The notes: generated by a model from the letters alone, not told the origin. A stretch of 13,345 bases of DNA from Solirubrobacteraceae bacterium (GCA_024710825.1 JANJUA010000393.1:1-13345), one strand, 5' to 3'; counted from the stretch's first letter, positions 1-8,003 are shown. A program made the numbers and translations.

Positions 1-125
1 CGCTGGTCATCACCGAGCGCGCGGTCGAGAAGCACGTCACGTCGATCTTCGGCAAGCTCGGGCTGGCGCCGGCCGCCGAGGACCACCGCCGGGTGTTGGC
101 GGTCCTCGCGTATCTCAGGGCGTGA
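1..125 (+). CDS. LuxR/NarL-family response regulator, C-terminal end (partial)
   Basis: Only the last 40 codons are in the window; the reading frame begins at base 3 and stops at TGA 123-125. The peptide contains TERAVEKHVTSIFGKLGL, which matches the recognition helix and last helix of the GerE/LuxR DNA-binding domain (the usual form is ...VxxHvxxIfxKLgl). It ends with a short tail (RRVLAVLAYLRA) that is common in actinobacterial NarL/FixJ-type response regulators. In that family the protein binds promoter DNA as a dimer after phosphorylation by a sensor kinase. The receiver domain and start lie upstream of the window, so membership of a two-component pair is inference. It points the same way as the ABC transporter genes 144 bp downstream and may control them, but no operator can be identified. 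Confidence 0.85.
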   Translation, partial: LVITERAVEKHVTSIFGKLGLAPAAEDHRRVLAVLAYLRA

Positions 126-133
126 GCCCACGC

Positions 134-188
134 GGGCCCGCCTCCGGCCCGCACGGCTCCGGCCGCTTCCAGCGGCCCGGGCGGGCCC
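134..188 (+). terminator. GC-rich stem-loop after the LuxR-type gene (possible terminator)
   Basis: A perfect 9-bp inverted repeat pairs 134-142 (GGGCCCGCC) with 180-188 (GGCGGGCCC). Inside it is a second hairpin, GGCCGC at 161-166 with GCGGCC at 172-177 and a 5-base loop. It lies 9 bases after the stop of the regulator gene. There is no T-tract, so it is not a classical intrinsic terminator; high-GC actinobacteria often end transcripts at such stems without a U-run. GC-rich spacers form stems easily by chance. Confidence 0.3.
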
Positions 189-257
189 CGGCACCTCTAG
201 CGCCCGCCACACCAACAGGGTGGGGTTAGCCGTATTCCACCGCGCGCCCCGTGCGGC

Positions 258-263
258 GATCCT
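258..263 (+). promoter_or_regulatory. Possible -10 element of the ABC transporter operon
   Basis: GATCCT lies 6 bases before the ATG at 270. That is the distance expected for a leaderless transcript and is the same geometry as the better TATCCT box before ribD. It has G in place of the usual first T of TANNNT, and no -35 hexamer is evident. No Shine-Dalgarno sequence precedes the ATG, which is consistent with a leaderless start. The call is weak. Confidence 0.22.
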
Positions 264-269
264 CGTCGC

Positions 270-971
270 ATGACCCCACCCGACATCGTCCACGCCACCG
301 ATCTGCACCGCCGTTACGGCGAGGGCGAGGCCGCCGTGAACGCCCTGGCGGGCGTGACCGTTGGGTTCGCGCCGGGCCAGTACACCGCGATCATGGGCCC
401 CTCCGGCTCCGGCAAGTCGACGCTCATGCACTGCCTGGCCGGCCTCGACCGCCCCACGAGCGGCGAGGTCGTCGTCGACGGCGTGGAGCTCTCCACGCTC
501 GACGACAAGCGTCTGACGGCGCTGCGCCGCGACAAGATCGGCTTCGTCTTCCAGTCCTTCAACCTGCTGCCGGTCCTCACGGCGGAGGAGAACATCCTCC
601 TGCCGCTCTCGATCGCGGGCCGCAAGCCGGACCGCGCCTGGTTCGCGCAGCTCATCGACACCGTCGGGCTCGGCGATCGCCTGTCGCACCGCCCGGCCGA
701 GCTCTCCGGCGGGCAGGCGCAGCGCGTCGCGGTGGCGCGCGCGCTGATCTCGCAGCCCGCCGTGGTGTTCGCCGACGAGCCGACCGGCAACCTCGACTCC
801 AAGGCCTCGGCCGAGGTGCTCGGGCTGCTGCGCCGCTCCGTCGACGATCTCGGCCAGACGGTCATCATGGTCACCCACGACCAGGAGGCCGCCGACGTCG
901 CCGACCGCCTCGTCGTCATGACCGACGGCCTCATCGTCGAGGACCATGCCACCGAGGGGGCGCCGGCCTGA
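270..971 (+). CDS. ABC transporter ATP-binding protein (LolD/MacB/FtsE-like)
   Basis: This 233-residue protein has the full set of ABC ATPase motifs: Walker A GPSGSGKST at 43-51, Q-loop Q95 in FQSFNLL, signature LSGGQ at 145-149, Walker B VVFADE at 165-170, D-loop NLD at 174-176 and the switch histidine H203. Length and motif style (FxFQSFNLLP, DEPTGNLD) match the LolD/MacB/FtsE group, which works with FtsX-type permeases in mechanotransmission or export rather than with importer permeases. It hydrolyses ATP at the inner face of the membrane. Its stop TGA shares one base with the ATG of the permease gene, so the two are translationally coupled and almost certainly one complex. The ATG at 270 is the natural start, because the motifs begin about 40 residues in as usual. 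The cargo cannot be told from the sequence. Confidence 0.95.
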   Translation: MTPPDIVHATDLHRRYGEGEAAVNALAGVTVGFAPGQYTAIMGPSGSGKSTLMHCLAGLDRPTSGEVVVDGVELSTLDDKRLTALRRDKIGFVFQSFNLLPVLTAEENILLPLSIAGRKPDRAWFAQLIDTVGLGDRLSHRPAELSGGQAQRVAVARALISQPAVVFADEPTGNLDSKASAEVLGLLRRSVDDLGQTVIMVTHDQEAADVADRLVVMTDGLIVEDHATEGAPA

Positions 972-3517
972 TGCTCGCTCTCTCGCTCAGGGGCTTCGGC
1001 GCGCGCAAGCTGCGCGTCGTGTTGACGATCGTCGCGGTCGCGCTGGGCGTCGCCCTCATCTCGGGCACGTACATCCTCACCGACACGATCAACCGCTCCT
1101 TCGACACCATCTTCACCAGCGCGTACGAGGGCACCGACGTCTCCGTCTCGCCCGATGACGCGGTGGAGAGCGACGACGGCACGGTCGCCACGACCATCCC
1201 GGCGTCGTTCCTCGGCGACGTCGAGCGCGTGGACGGGGTCGAGTCCGCCGCGGGCTCGATCTTCACCCCGGGCGCGGCGGTCTTCGACCAGGAGGGCGAC
1301 CGTCTCGGCGCGACCGGACCCCCGACGTTCATCGCCTCCACCCAGCCGGAGCCCTTCGAGGCCTTCGAGGCCGTGGACGGCTCGCTGCCGACCGAGGCCG
1401 GCCAGGTCGCGCTGCTCGAGTCGGTGGCCGAGGACGCCGGCGTCGCCGTCGGCGACACGGTCGAGGTCGTCGGCGCCGGCCCCCGAGAGGATCTCGAGGT
1501 CGTGGGCCTGCTGACGTTCGGCGGCCAGGAGACGATGGGCGGCGCCGTGGTGGCCCTGACGACGCTCCCGGAGGCGCAGCGCCTCGCCGGCAAGGAGGGG
1601 CGCTTCGACGAGATCGCGGTCCAGGCCGCGTCGGGCACCAGCCCGACGCAGCTGCGCGACGCCATCGGGCAGATCGCCCCGGACACGGTGAAGGTCCGCA
1701 CCGGCAAGGAGAACGCCGACCGCCAGGCCCAGGACATCCAGGACGATCTCGGCTTCCTGCGCACGGCGCTGCTCGCGTTCGCCGGAATCTCGCTGTTCGT
1801 CGGCGCGTTCATCATCTTCAACACGTTCTCGATCACCGTCGCGCAGCGGATGCGGGAGTTCGCGCTGCTGCGCACCCTCGGCGCCTCCAAGCGCCAGGTG
1901 ATGGGCACCGTGATCTTCGAAGGGCTGCTGATCGGGCTCATCGGCTCGCTGCTCGGCCTCGCGCTCGGGCTCGCGCTCGCGCCCGGCCTGACCGGGCTGT
2001 TCAAGGCCGTCGGGGCCGAGCTGCCCGCCGAGGGCATGGTCATCGCCGCCCGGACGATCGTCGTGTCGCTGCTCGTCGGGACGCTCGTCACCCTGGTCAG
2101 CGGGCTCGCGCCCGCGCTGCGGGCGACACGCGTGCCCCCGGTCGCCGCGCTGCGCGAGGGCGCGGTGCTGCCCGAGGGCCGCGGCCGTCGCTTCGTCACG
2201 CCCGGCGGGGTGGCGCTGACGCTGCTCGGCGCGGCGGCCCTGGCCGGCGGGCTGTTCGGCGGCGCCGGGATCGAGCTGGTGGGCCTCGGCGCGCTGCTCG
2301 TGTTCCTCGGCGTGGCGCTGCTGTCGCCGAAGCTCGTCCCACCGCTGGCGAACCTCATCGGCCGGCCCCTGGAGAGCATGCGCGGGATCATGGGGCGCCT
2401 CGCCCGCGAGAACGCGATCCGCCAGCCGGGCCGCACGGCGGTCACGGCGTCGGCGCTGATGATCGGCGTGACGCTCGTCGCGTTCGTCTCGATCTTCGCC
2501 GCCGGCGTGCAGGCGACGATCGACAACGCGGTCGACACCGCGGCCAAGCCCGGTACGCTGATCGTCCAGAACACGGACGGCTTCACCGCGCTGCCGGCGG
2601 AGGTCGCGCCCGCCCTCGGGCAGGTCCCGGGCGTGGAGGAGACCTCGCCGTTGAAGTTCTCGACCAGCCGCGTCGCCGACGTCGGCAAGTCGAGCGTCAG
2701 CGCGATCGACCCCGCGACGCTCCCGCAGCTCTTCCAGACCACCTGGAAGGAGGGCTCGGACGCCACGTTCGCGGAACTCGGCGACGACGGCGTGATCGTG
2801 AGCGACGGCTACGCCGAGAAGCACGACCTCAAGGTCGGCGACCGCCTCGACGTGCTGACGCCCGTGCGCGAGCGCCTGGACCTCACCGTCCGCGGCATCG
2901 TCGACGACCAGACCGGCGTGTTCGCGGACCTCACGGTCTCCGACGCGCTGGCGCGCGAGAGCTTCGGCGAGAACCAGGACGCGATCGTGTTCCTCGGCGT
3001 CGATCCGGCGAACGAGGCGGACGTCAAGGCCGAGGTCGACCGGCAGCTCGAGCAGCATTTCCCGATCGCCGAGGCGCTGACCATCGACGAGTTCAAGGAC
3101 CAGCAGGCGGGGATGATCAACGGCCTGCTCGCGCTGATCTACGTGCTGCTGTCGCTGGCCGTGATCGTGTCGCTGTTCGGCATCGTCAACACGCTCGTGC
3201 TCTCGATCTACGAGCGCACGCGCGAGCTGGGGATGCTGCGCGCGATCGGCACGTCGCGGCGCCAGGTGCGCACGATGGTCCGCTACGAGGCGGTGATCAC
3301 GTCCCTGATCGGAGCGGTCATCGGCGTCGTGCTCGGCGTGATCTTCGCCCTGGCGGTGGCCCAGCCGCTCGAGGAGGACGGGTTCATCCTGTCGATCCCG
3401 GTCGTGACGCTGGTCGTGCTGCTGGTCCTGGGCGCGGTCGCGGGCATCCTCGCGGCGATCGCGCCGGCGCGACGGGCGGCGAAGCTCGACGTGCTCGACG
3501 CGCTCGCCTACGAGTAG
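971..3517 (+). CDS. ABC transporter permease with two FtsX domains
   Basis: This 848-residue membrane protein has an N-terminal helix (about 14-36), an extracytoplasmic MacB-like domain (about 37-260) and a first FtsX domain (about 263-393, three helices). Two further helices (about 413-452) follow, then a helix at 487-511, a second extracytoplasmic domain (about 512-710) and a second FtsX domain (about 715-841). Each FtsX domain carries the cytoplasmic coupling motif after its first helix: EFALLRTLGASKRQV near 296-310 and ELGMLRAIGTSRRQV near 752-766. That makes about ten helices in a single chain, an internally duplicated permease common in Actinobacteria; known relatives pair with one LolD-like ATPase. 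GAGGGGG at 954-960 is a plausible ribosome binding site 10 bases before the ATG. No HlyD-type membrane fusion gene lies alongside. Export of a lipid, peptide or drug is possible, as is a role in cell-wall signalling; the substrate is unknown. Confidence 0.93.
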   Translation: MLALSLRGFGARKLRVVLTIVAVALGVALISGTYILTDTINRSFDTIFTSAYEGTDVSVSPDDAVESDDGTVATTIPASFLGDVERVDGVESAAGSIFTPGAAVFDQEGDRLGATGPPTFIASTQPEPFEAFEAVDGSLPTEAGQVALLESVAEDAGVAVGDTVEVVGAGPREDLEVVGLLTFGGQETMGGAVVALTTLPEAQRLAGKEGRFDEIAVQAASGTSPTQLRDAIGQIAPDTVKVRTGKENADRQAQDIQDDLGFLRTALLAFAGISLFVGAFIIFNTFSITVAQRMREFALLRTLGASKRQVMGTVIFEGLLIGLIGSLLGLALGLALAPGLTGLFKAVGAELPAEGMVIAARTIVVSLLVGTLVTLVSGLAPALRATRVPPVAALREGAVLPEGRGRRFVTPGGVALTLLGAAALAGGLFGGAGIELVGLGALLVFLGVALLSPKLVPPLANLIGRPLESMRGIMGRLARENAIRQPGRTAVTASALMIGVTLVAFVSIFAAGVQATIDNAVDTAAKPGTLIVQNTDGFTALPAEVAPALGQVPGVEETSPLKFSTSRVADVGKSSVSAIDPATLPQLFQTTWKEGSDATFAELGDDGVIVSDGYAEKHDLKVGDRLDVLTPVRERLDLTVRGIVDDQTGVFADLTVSDALARESFGENQDAIVFLGVDPANEADVKAEVDRQLEQHFPIAEALTIDEFKDQQAGMINGLLALIYVLLSLAVIVSLFGIVNTLVLSIYERTRELGMLRAIGTSRRQVRTMVRYEAVITSLIGAVIGVVLGVIFALAVAQPLEEDGFILSIPVVTLVVLLVLGAVAGILAAIAPARRAAKLDVLDALAYE

Positions 3518-3536
3518 GAGTGCGCACGGGGCCCGG

Positions 3537-4862
3537 CTACCGCTCGCGGGCAGCGGCCGGCGGCGCCGCGATGCCGCCGCCGGCACCGCGAGCGCCGGCG
3601 TGCGTGCGCCAGAGCAGCGCCGACAGCAGGGCGGTGGCCGCCGCGTAGCCGATCTCGGCGCGCAGCAGCTGGTCGTCGACCACGGGCAGCAGCGTCCACG
3701 CGACGAAGCCCGCGGCGGCGGCCAGCCAGGCGGCCGCCGCCCGCCCGGCGCGGCCGCGCGCCAACGCCGACTGGTTGAACGTGCCCGCCATGAGGTGCAG
3801 GCCCATCCCGACGCCGACGAGCGCCAGGCCGACGCGCCCGTAGTCGTAGTCTTGGCCGAACACCGTGCTCATCGCCCACGGGCCGATCGCCAGCAGGCCG
3901 AGCGCCACCGCCGCGCCGAAGCCGAGGGTGGCCAGGACGGTGACCCGCACCGCCCGGCGGAACGCCTCGTCGCCCGCCGTCGCCGCCAGCCCGCTCAGGT
4001 GCGGCAGCAGCGAGGTCTGCACGGCCTGGAAGAGCTGGAGCGGCGCGCGCGTGATGAGGAAGACGTTGAAGACGATCCCGGCGAGCACGGCATCCGACGC
4101 GGTGATCTCCGTCGTGAGGACCGCCGCGTTGAGCAGCGTCTGCTCGGCGAGCATGATTCCCGCGACGGCGACCGCGAAGCCGCCGCTCTCGCGCACCGTC
4201 ACCCCCTCGGCGATCTCCTCGGCGTCGACGTCGATCGGCTGGTCGCGCCGCGCGAACGCGATCGGGACGACGAACAGCGACACGAGCGGCGCCGCCGCGA
4301 TGCCGAGCGCGACCGCGGCCTGCCCCGACGCGATCCCGACCGCCACCGCGAGCGGGAACAGGAAGCGCGAGACGGACTCCATGAGCACGAGCCCGCCGTA
4401 GAGCCCGAACTGCTGATGGCCGGCGAGCCAGCCGCGCGCGAAGTAGCTGGCCGCGTAGAACAGCGTGCCGGCGACGAGCACCCAGTACAGCGTCGCCGAG
4501 CCGTCGAAGAGCTCGTTCTCCAGCGGGTCGCGCAGCGCCAGCGCGAGCGCGAGGAACACGGCGGCGAACGTAGCCTGGAGCGCGAGCGGCGTGCGGACCG
4601 CGTGGCGGCGGACGCCGAGCGCCCGCTCCCGTGCGAGCGTCCGCGACAGCAGCTGCTCGATCGGCCGGTAGATCACCGAGATGATCACGAACATCACCGA
4701 CCAGAGGACGTCGAGGCGCTTGGCCTCGACGTCGGAGAGCACGTGCGAGGCGACCGCGAAGTACGCGAACGTGAAGACGCCGGTGGCCGCGATCCCGACG
4801 CTCAGGATCCGAGCGCCCCGACCGTAGGAGGCGGGGCTCCGCGCGCTACGGGAGGCGGACAA
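3537..4862 (-). CDS. Polysaccharide/lipid-linked oligosaccharide flippase (Wzx-like, MOP superfamily)
   Basis: From the TTG at 4862 this is a 441-residue protein with about twelve hydrophobic segments (roughly 20-41, 52-74, 92-110, 122-145, 153-175, 180-202, 225-245, 255-283, 304-325, 343-365, 374-394, 403-418). That is the size and topology of Wzx-type flippases of the MOP superfamily. The motif SVIYRPIEQLLSRTLA after the second helix resembles actinobacterial members. Such proteins move undecaprenyl-linked glycans across the membrane. The start is uncertain. An ATG at 4910 would add 16 Arg/Pro-rich residues that read like out-of-frame methyltransferase sequence and would overlap that gene by 65 bp; the TTG at 4862 overlaps it by 17 bp. 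Neither has a clear ribosome binding site, so coupled translation is likely. It is the last gene of the minus-strand glycan operon. Confidence 0.82.
   Translation of the reverse strand: MSASRSARSPASYGRGARILSVGIAATGVFTFAYFAVASHVLSDVEAKRLDVLWSVMFVIISVIYRPIEQLLSRTLARERALGVRRHAVRTPLALQATFAAVFLALALALRDPLENELFDGSATLYWVLVAGTLFYAASYFARGWLAGHQQFGLYGGLVLMESVSRFLFPLAVAVGIASGQAAVALGIAAAPLVSLFVVPIAFARRDQPIDVDAEEIAEGVTVRESGGFAVAVAGIMLAEQTLLNAAVLTTEITASDAVLAGIVFNVFLITRAPLQLFQAVQTSLLPHLSGLAATAGDEAFRRAVRVTVLATLGFGAAVALGLLAIGPWAMSTVFGQDYDYGRVGLALVGVGMGLHLMAGTFNQSALARGRAGRAAAAWLAAAAGFVAWTLLPVVDDQLLRAEIGYAAATALLSALLWRTHAGARGAGGGIAAPPAAARER
3556..3584. terminator. GC-rich stem-loop at the convergent gene ends (possible bidirectional terminator)
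   Basis: GCCGGCGGC at 3556-3564 pairs with GCCGCCGGC at 3576-3584, giving a 9-bp stem that one more G-C pair extends. It lies 38 bases after the permease stop and inside the last codons of the oppositely oriented flippase gene. The two genes converge with only 19 bp between their stop codons, so this is the only strong structure available to stop either transcript. There is no T-tract on either strand, and the Ala/Pro/Gly codons here form such repeats readily. Confidence 0.3.
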
Positions 4863-5469
4863 GCAGCATGGTCCAGGGGAAGGGCGAGCGCGCCTCGACC
4901 ACCTCGCCATGCCGCGAAAGCAGCGCCACGAACGCGCGCCTCGACCAGTGGTTCACGTGCCCGGGCGTGTTGCCGAGGTCCTTGAGGTACGCGCCGCGGG
5001 CCATGTTCAGCCCCCGCCAGAGCGGCTCCCGCGGCACGCTGACCAGCAGCCAGCCGCTCGCCACCCGCGCCATCTCCGACAGGGTGTGCGCCGGGTCCGG
5101 CACATGCTCGAGCACCTCGATCGCGGTGGCGACGTGGAACTCGCCGTCGGCGAACGGCAGGTTCTCCGCCTTCATCACCCGGTACTCGAGGTTCGGCGCC
5201 GAGCGCCGCTCCCACTCGGCGTGCAGCCGGGGGTCGTCGAGGTCGATCCCCACGACGTTGCCGTCGATCCGCTTCGCCCAGCGCTCCACGAGCACGCCCT
5301 CGCCGCAGCCGACGTCGAGCAGCGAGGTCGGCGCGGCGCGGGCGAACAGCTCGTCCAGCGTCCGCTCGAAGCCCGCCATCAGACGCCTTACGACCGGGTT
5401 CGTCGAGCCGTACTTGTCGTAGGTGTTGCCGGTGACCGTGCCCTCGGCGTCGACGGTGACGCCGCTCAT
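4846..5469 (-). CDS. Class I SAM-dependent methyltransferase (Methyltransf_11/UbiE type)
   Basis: This 207-residue protein has the SAM-binding motif I LLDVGCGEG at 50-58, the acidic end of strand 2 in VVGIDLD at 72-78, the NLPFADGEF segment at 103-111 and the post-motif IEVLEHVPDP at 117-126. These define a Rossmann-fold methyltransferase that transfers a methyl group from S-adenosylmethionine to a small molecule or sugar. A preceding N-terminal stretch (NTYDKYGSTNPVVRRLM) resembles methyltransferases found in glycan clusters. Its ATG overlaps the TGA of the upstream glycosyltransferase in an ATGA, and its 3' end overlaps the flippase gene, so the three are one operon. O-methylation of a glycan or of its lipid carrier is an inference from context; no substrate-specific motif is visible. 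Confidence 0.88.
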   Translation of the reverse strand: MSGVTVDAEGTVTGNTYDKYGSTNPVVRRLMAGFERTLDELFARAAPTSLLDVGCGEGVLVERWAKRIDGNVVGIDLDDPRLHAEWERRSAPNLEYRVMKAENLPFADGEFHVATAIEVLEHVPDPAHTLSEMARVASGWLLVSVPREPLWRGLNMARGAYLKDLGNTPGHVNHWSRRAFVALLSRHGEVVEARSPFPWTMLLVRLP

Positions 5470-6503
5470 ACCTCGATCGTCTCCCGCCCCGGCGCGTCGG
5501 CGCCGGTGGTCGCCTTCTGCCCGGTCGGCTCGGCGCCGGGCTCGTAGTGCGACGGCGGGATGCCGAGCTGCAGCTCGATTCGGCGCACGCGCTCGAAGGT
5601 CCGCTGCTGCATCACCCGGTTGGCGGCGAGCAGATCGCCGATCACGCCGAGCGCCCCCAGCAGCAGCGCGGCGTTGAACAGCACCGCCCCGAGGATCAGC
5701 GACTGGACGTGGCCGGCGCCGTCGCCGTCGACGTAGAAGTAGAGGTAGCGCGCCCAGACGACGAGCGCCGCCAGGCCCACGAGCGCCGCCAGGCTCCAGA
5801 AGATCCGCAGTGGCTCGTACTGCGAGTAGATGCGGAAGATCGACAGGCCGTTGCGCCGCACGTAGGACCACATCGACGGGAACAGCCGCGACTCGCGCGT
5901 CTGGGGGTTCGTCCCGATCGGCACGTGGTCGGTGGCGACGAGCATCTTGCCCGCCTGGATGATCGTCTCCAGCGTGTAGGTGAAGCGCGAGACGACCGCC
6001 ACCTGGAGCGCCGCCTCGCGGTTGTAGGCGCGGAAGCCGGAGGTGGTGTCGGGCACGTCGGTCTCCGACGCCTGGCGCACCACCCAGGAGCCGAGCCGCT
6101 GAAGCGACTTCTTCAGCGGCGAGAAGTGCTGGATCGTCATCACCTGACGGTCGCCGACCACCATGTCCGCCCGCCCCTCGACGACCGGAAGCACGAGCTT
6201 CGGGATGTCGGCGGCCGAGTACTGGTTGTCGGCGTCGGTGTTGACGATCACGTCCGCGCCGAGCTTCAGGCAGGCGTCCAGTCCGGCCTGGAAGCCAGCG
6301 GCGAGGCCCTTGTTGTTGGTCAGCTTCACGATGTGGTCGACGCCGTGCTCGCGCGCGACCTCGAGGGTCCGGTCGGTCGAGCCGTCGTCGATGACCAGCC
6401 ACTCGACGCGGTCGAAGCCCGGGACCTCGCGCGGGAGGTCGGCGAGCGTCGCCGGAAGCTGGGCCTCCTCGTTGAAGCACGGGATCTGGATGATGAGCTT
6501 CAT
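5466..6503 (-). CDS. Family 2 glycosyltransferase with C-terminal membrane helices (polyprenyl-phosphate sugar synthase-like)
   Basis: This 345-residue protein opens with IIQIPCFNEE (4-13), followed by WLVIDDGSTDRT at 35-46 and the metal-binding DAD at 90-92 in VNTDADNQYSA. Next come TTSGFRAYNREA near 153-164 and ETIIQAGK near 179-186. These are the hallmarks of a GT-A fold GT2 enzyme of the DPM1/polyprenyl-phosphate glycosyltransferase type, which uses a nucleotide sugar. Two hydrophobic segments (about 235-255 and 268-293) anchor it, and a polar tail follows with a coiled-coil-like stretch near 294-313. The likely reaction is transfer of a hexose to polyprenyl phosphate on the inner face of the membrane; transfer to a lipid-linked glycan is the alternative. 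The ATG at 6503 starts right before the first strand of the fold, as usual. It is the first gene of the minus-strand operon, 21 bp from the divergent gene. Confidence 0.93.
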   Translation of the reverse strand: MKLIIQIPCFNEEAQLPATLADLPREVPGFDRVEWLVIDDGSTDRTLEVAREHGVDHIVKLTNNKGLAAGFQAGLDACLKLGADVIVNTDADNQYSAADIPKLVLPVVEGRADMVVGDRQVMTIQHFSPLKKSLQRLGSWVVRQASETDVPDTTSGFRAYNREAALQVAVVSRFTYTLETIIQAGKMLVATDHVPIGTNPQTRESRLFPSMWSYVRRNGLSIFRIYSQYEPLRIFWSLAALVGLAALVVWARYLYFYVDGDGAGHVQSLILGAVLFNAALLLGALGVIGDLLAANRVMQQRTFERVRRIELQLGIPPSHYEPGAEPTGQKATTGADAPGRETIEV

Positions 6504-6545
6504 AGACTCGCGGGTCAGTAAAGCATGGCGAGCGCCACGTTCACC
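6504..6545 (-). promoter_or_regulatory. Possible promoter of the GT2-methyltransferase-flippase operon
   Basis: On the minus strand an extended -10-like TGCTTTACT occupies 6525-6517, with GTGAAC at 6544-6539 as a poor -35 match 16 bases away. Transcription would then begin near 6510, a few bases before the ATG at 6503. The match is weak (four of six in the -10, three of six in the -35), and the element reaches into the first codons of the divergent gene. It is given because the promoter has to lie close to here if the gene start is right. Confidence 0.22.
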
Positions 6546-8003
6546 CGCCTGCGCGCTCGTTCGGGGCTGCGCACGATCTCCGCCGCCACGTGGGCCAAGC
6601 TCGCGTTCGCGGGTCTCTGCGTCCTCGCGCTGATCGGGTTCTTCGCCTACCCGACCTACCCGAACTACGACTCCTACTACTCGCTCATCTGGGGCCGTGA
6701 GCTGCTCGACGGCCACAAGCCCTCGTTCGAGGGCTACCGGCACCCGACCGAGCACCCGCTGGCGGTCGCCTTCGGCGCGCTGCTGTCGCTGCTCGGCGAG
6801 GGCGCCGACCGCGTGCTCGTCTTCTGCTCGCTCGCCTCGTTCGTCGCCCTCTGCGCCGGGCTCTACCGGCTGGCGCGGCTCTCGTTCGGCGCGCTCGTCG
6901 GCGCCGTGGCGGTGGTCCTGCTCTGCACGCGCTTCGACTACGCCTTCCTGGCGATCCGCGGCTACCTCGACATCACCTACCTCGCGCTGGTGGTGTGGGC
7001 GGGGGCGATCGAGATCTCGCGTCGGCGGGCGGGGCTGCCGGTCTTCGCGCTGCTGCTGCTCGCCGCCTGGCTGCGTCCGGAGGCCTGGGTGCTGCTCGGC
7101 GTCTACTTCCTGTGGTGCCTGCCCGGCGCCTCGTGGCCGCGCCGGGCGCTGTACGCGGCGCTCGTCGCCGCCGGCCCGGCCGCGTGGCTGCTGCTCGACG
7201 GCTGGGCGACGGGCGACCCGCTGTTCTCGTTGAACTCCACGAGCGGCCTGGCGGAGGAGCTCGGGCGGGCGGCCGGACTGTCGGCGGTGCCGTCCTCGAC
7301 CCAGGAGTTCCTGCTGCGCCTCGACAAGGGCCCGGTGCTGGCCGCCGCGGTCCCGGGGATCCTGCTGGCGATCTGGATGGCGCCCCGCCGCTCGGTCGTG
7401 CCGCTGGTGGGGCTCCTCTCGGGCCTGGGGACGTTCACGGCGGTCGCGATCGCCGGCCTGTCGGTGATCCAGCGCTACCTGCTCGTCTCGGCGCTCATGG
7501 TCATGGTGTTCGCCGCCGTTACCCTCGCCGGCTTCGCCATGCTGCGCGACGACGCGCCGACGAGGCGCTGGTGGGCGGCGGGCAGCGTGGCGGTGGTGGT
7601 CGCGGGCGTCGTCTGGACCGCGATCCACATCGACCCCGGAAAGATGACCCAGCAGCTCGACATCCGCACCGAATCGCACGCCTCGCTGAGCGCCCTGCTG
7701 GCGGACCCGGCCATCGAGGAGGGCCTGAGCTGCGGCGCCGTGTCCGTGCCGACGCACAAGCTCGTGCCCGACGTCCGCTGGCTGCTGGATCGCGGGGCGG
7801 ACGGCGTGGTCGCCCGCTCGGACCGCTCCCCCGCCGCTCGGCGGGCCGCCCGTCGCGGGCTGGCGATCGTCGTCACGGGACGCAACGCGCTGAGCCAGTG
7901 GGTGTTCACCGATCGAAGCGTCGCGCCCCGCCTGAACCTGCCGCCCGACGGGTTCGTGCGCGTCGCGACCAGCCGCTACTTCGCCGCCTATGTCCGCTGC
8001 TGA
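6525..8003 (+). CDS. Polytopic GT-C glycosyltransferase-like protein (PMT/ArnT-like), first of two
   Basis: This 492-residue protein has a short basic N-terminus, a first helix at about 24-43 and then an extracytoplasmic loop with the acidic GT-C signature (NYDSYYSLIWGRELLDG, D49) and HPTEHPL near 73-79. More hydrophobic segments follow to about 369, with LRPEAW at 183-188, a motif common in family 39/83-like enzymes. The last ~120 residues (about 370-492) are hydrophilic and probably extracytoplasmic. Such enzymes transfer a sugar from a polyprenyl-phosphate donor to protein, lipid or glycan on the outer face of the membrane. The acceptor is unknown, and overall similarity to characterised members looks low. 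The ATG at 6525 is the only plausible start, as no other in-frame ATG or GTG precedes the first helix. The 3' end overlaps the next gene by 14 bp. Confidence 0.82.
   Translation: MASATFTRLRARSGLRTISAATWAKLAFAGLCVLALIGFFAYPTYPNYDSYYSLIWGRELLDGHKPSFEGYRHPTEHPLAVAFGALLSLLGEGADRVLVFCSLASFVALCAGLYRLARLSFGALVGAVAVVLLCTRFDYAFLAIRGYLDITYLALVVWAGAIEISRRRAGLPVFALLLLAAWLRPEAWVLLGVYFLWCLPGASWPRRALYAALVAAGPAAWLLLDGWATGDPLFSLNSTSGLAEELGRAAGLSAVPSSTQEFLLRLDKGPVLAAAVPGILLAIWMAPRRSVVPLVGLLSGLGTFTAVAIAGLSVIQRYLLVSALMVMVFAAVTLAGFAMLRDDAPTRRWWAAGSVAVVVAGVVWTAIHIDPGKMTQQLDIRTESHASLSALLADPAIEEGLSCGAVSVPTHKLVPDVRWLLDRGADGVVARSDRSPAARRAARRGLAIVVTGRNALSQWVFTDRSVAPRLNLPPDGFVRVATSRYFAAYVRC

Noticed and set aside
126..269. 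A small gene or RNA in the 144-bp spacer
   Set aside because: There is no open frame with codon bias and no tRNA-like or conserved RNA fold beyond the GC-rich stem listed as a possible terminator.
314..3586. A minus-strand open frame of over 1000 codons opposite the ABC transporter genes
   Set aside because: It is rich in Arg, Asp, Glu, Gln and His, has no recognisable domain, and is the antisense shadow expected at this GC content. The plus-strand frames carry complete ABC and FtsX motifs.
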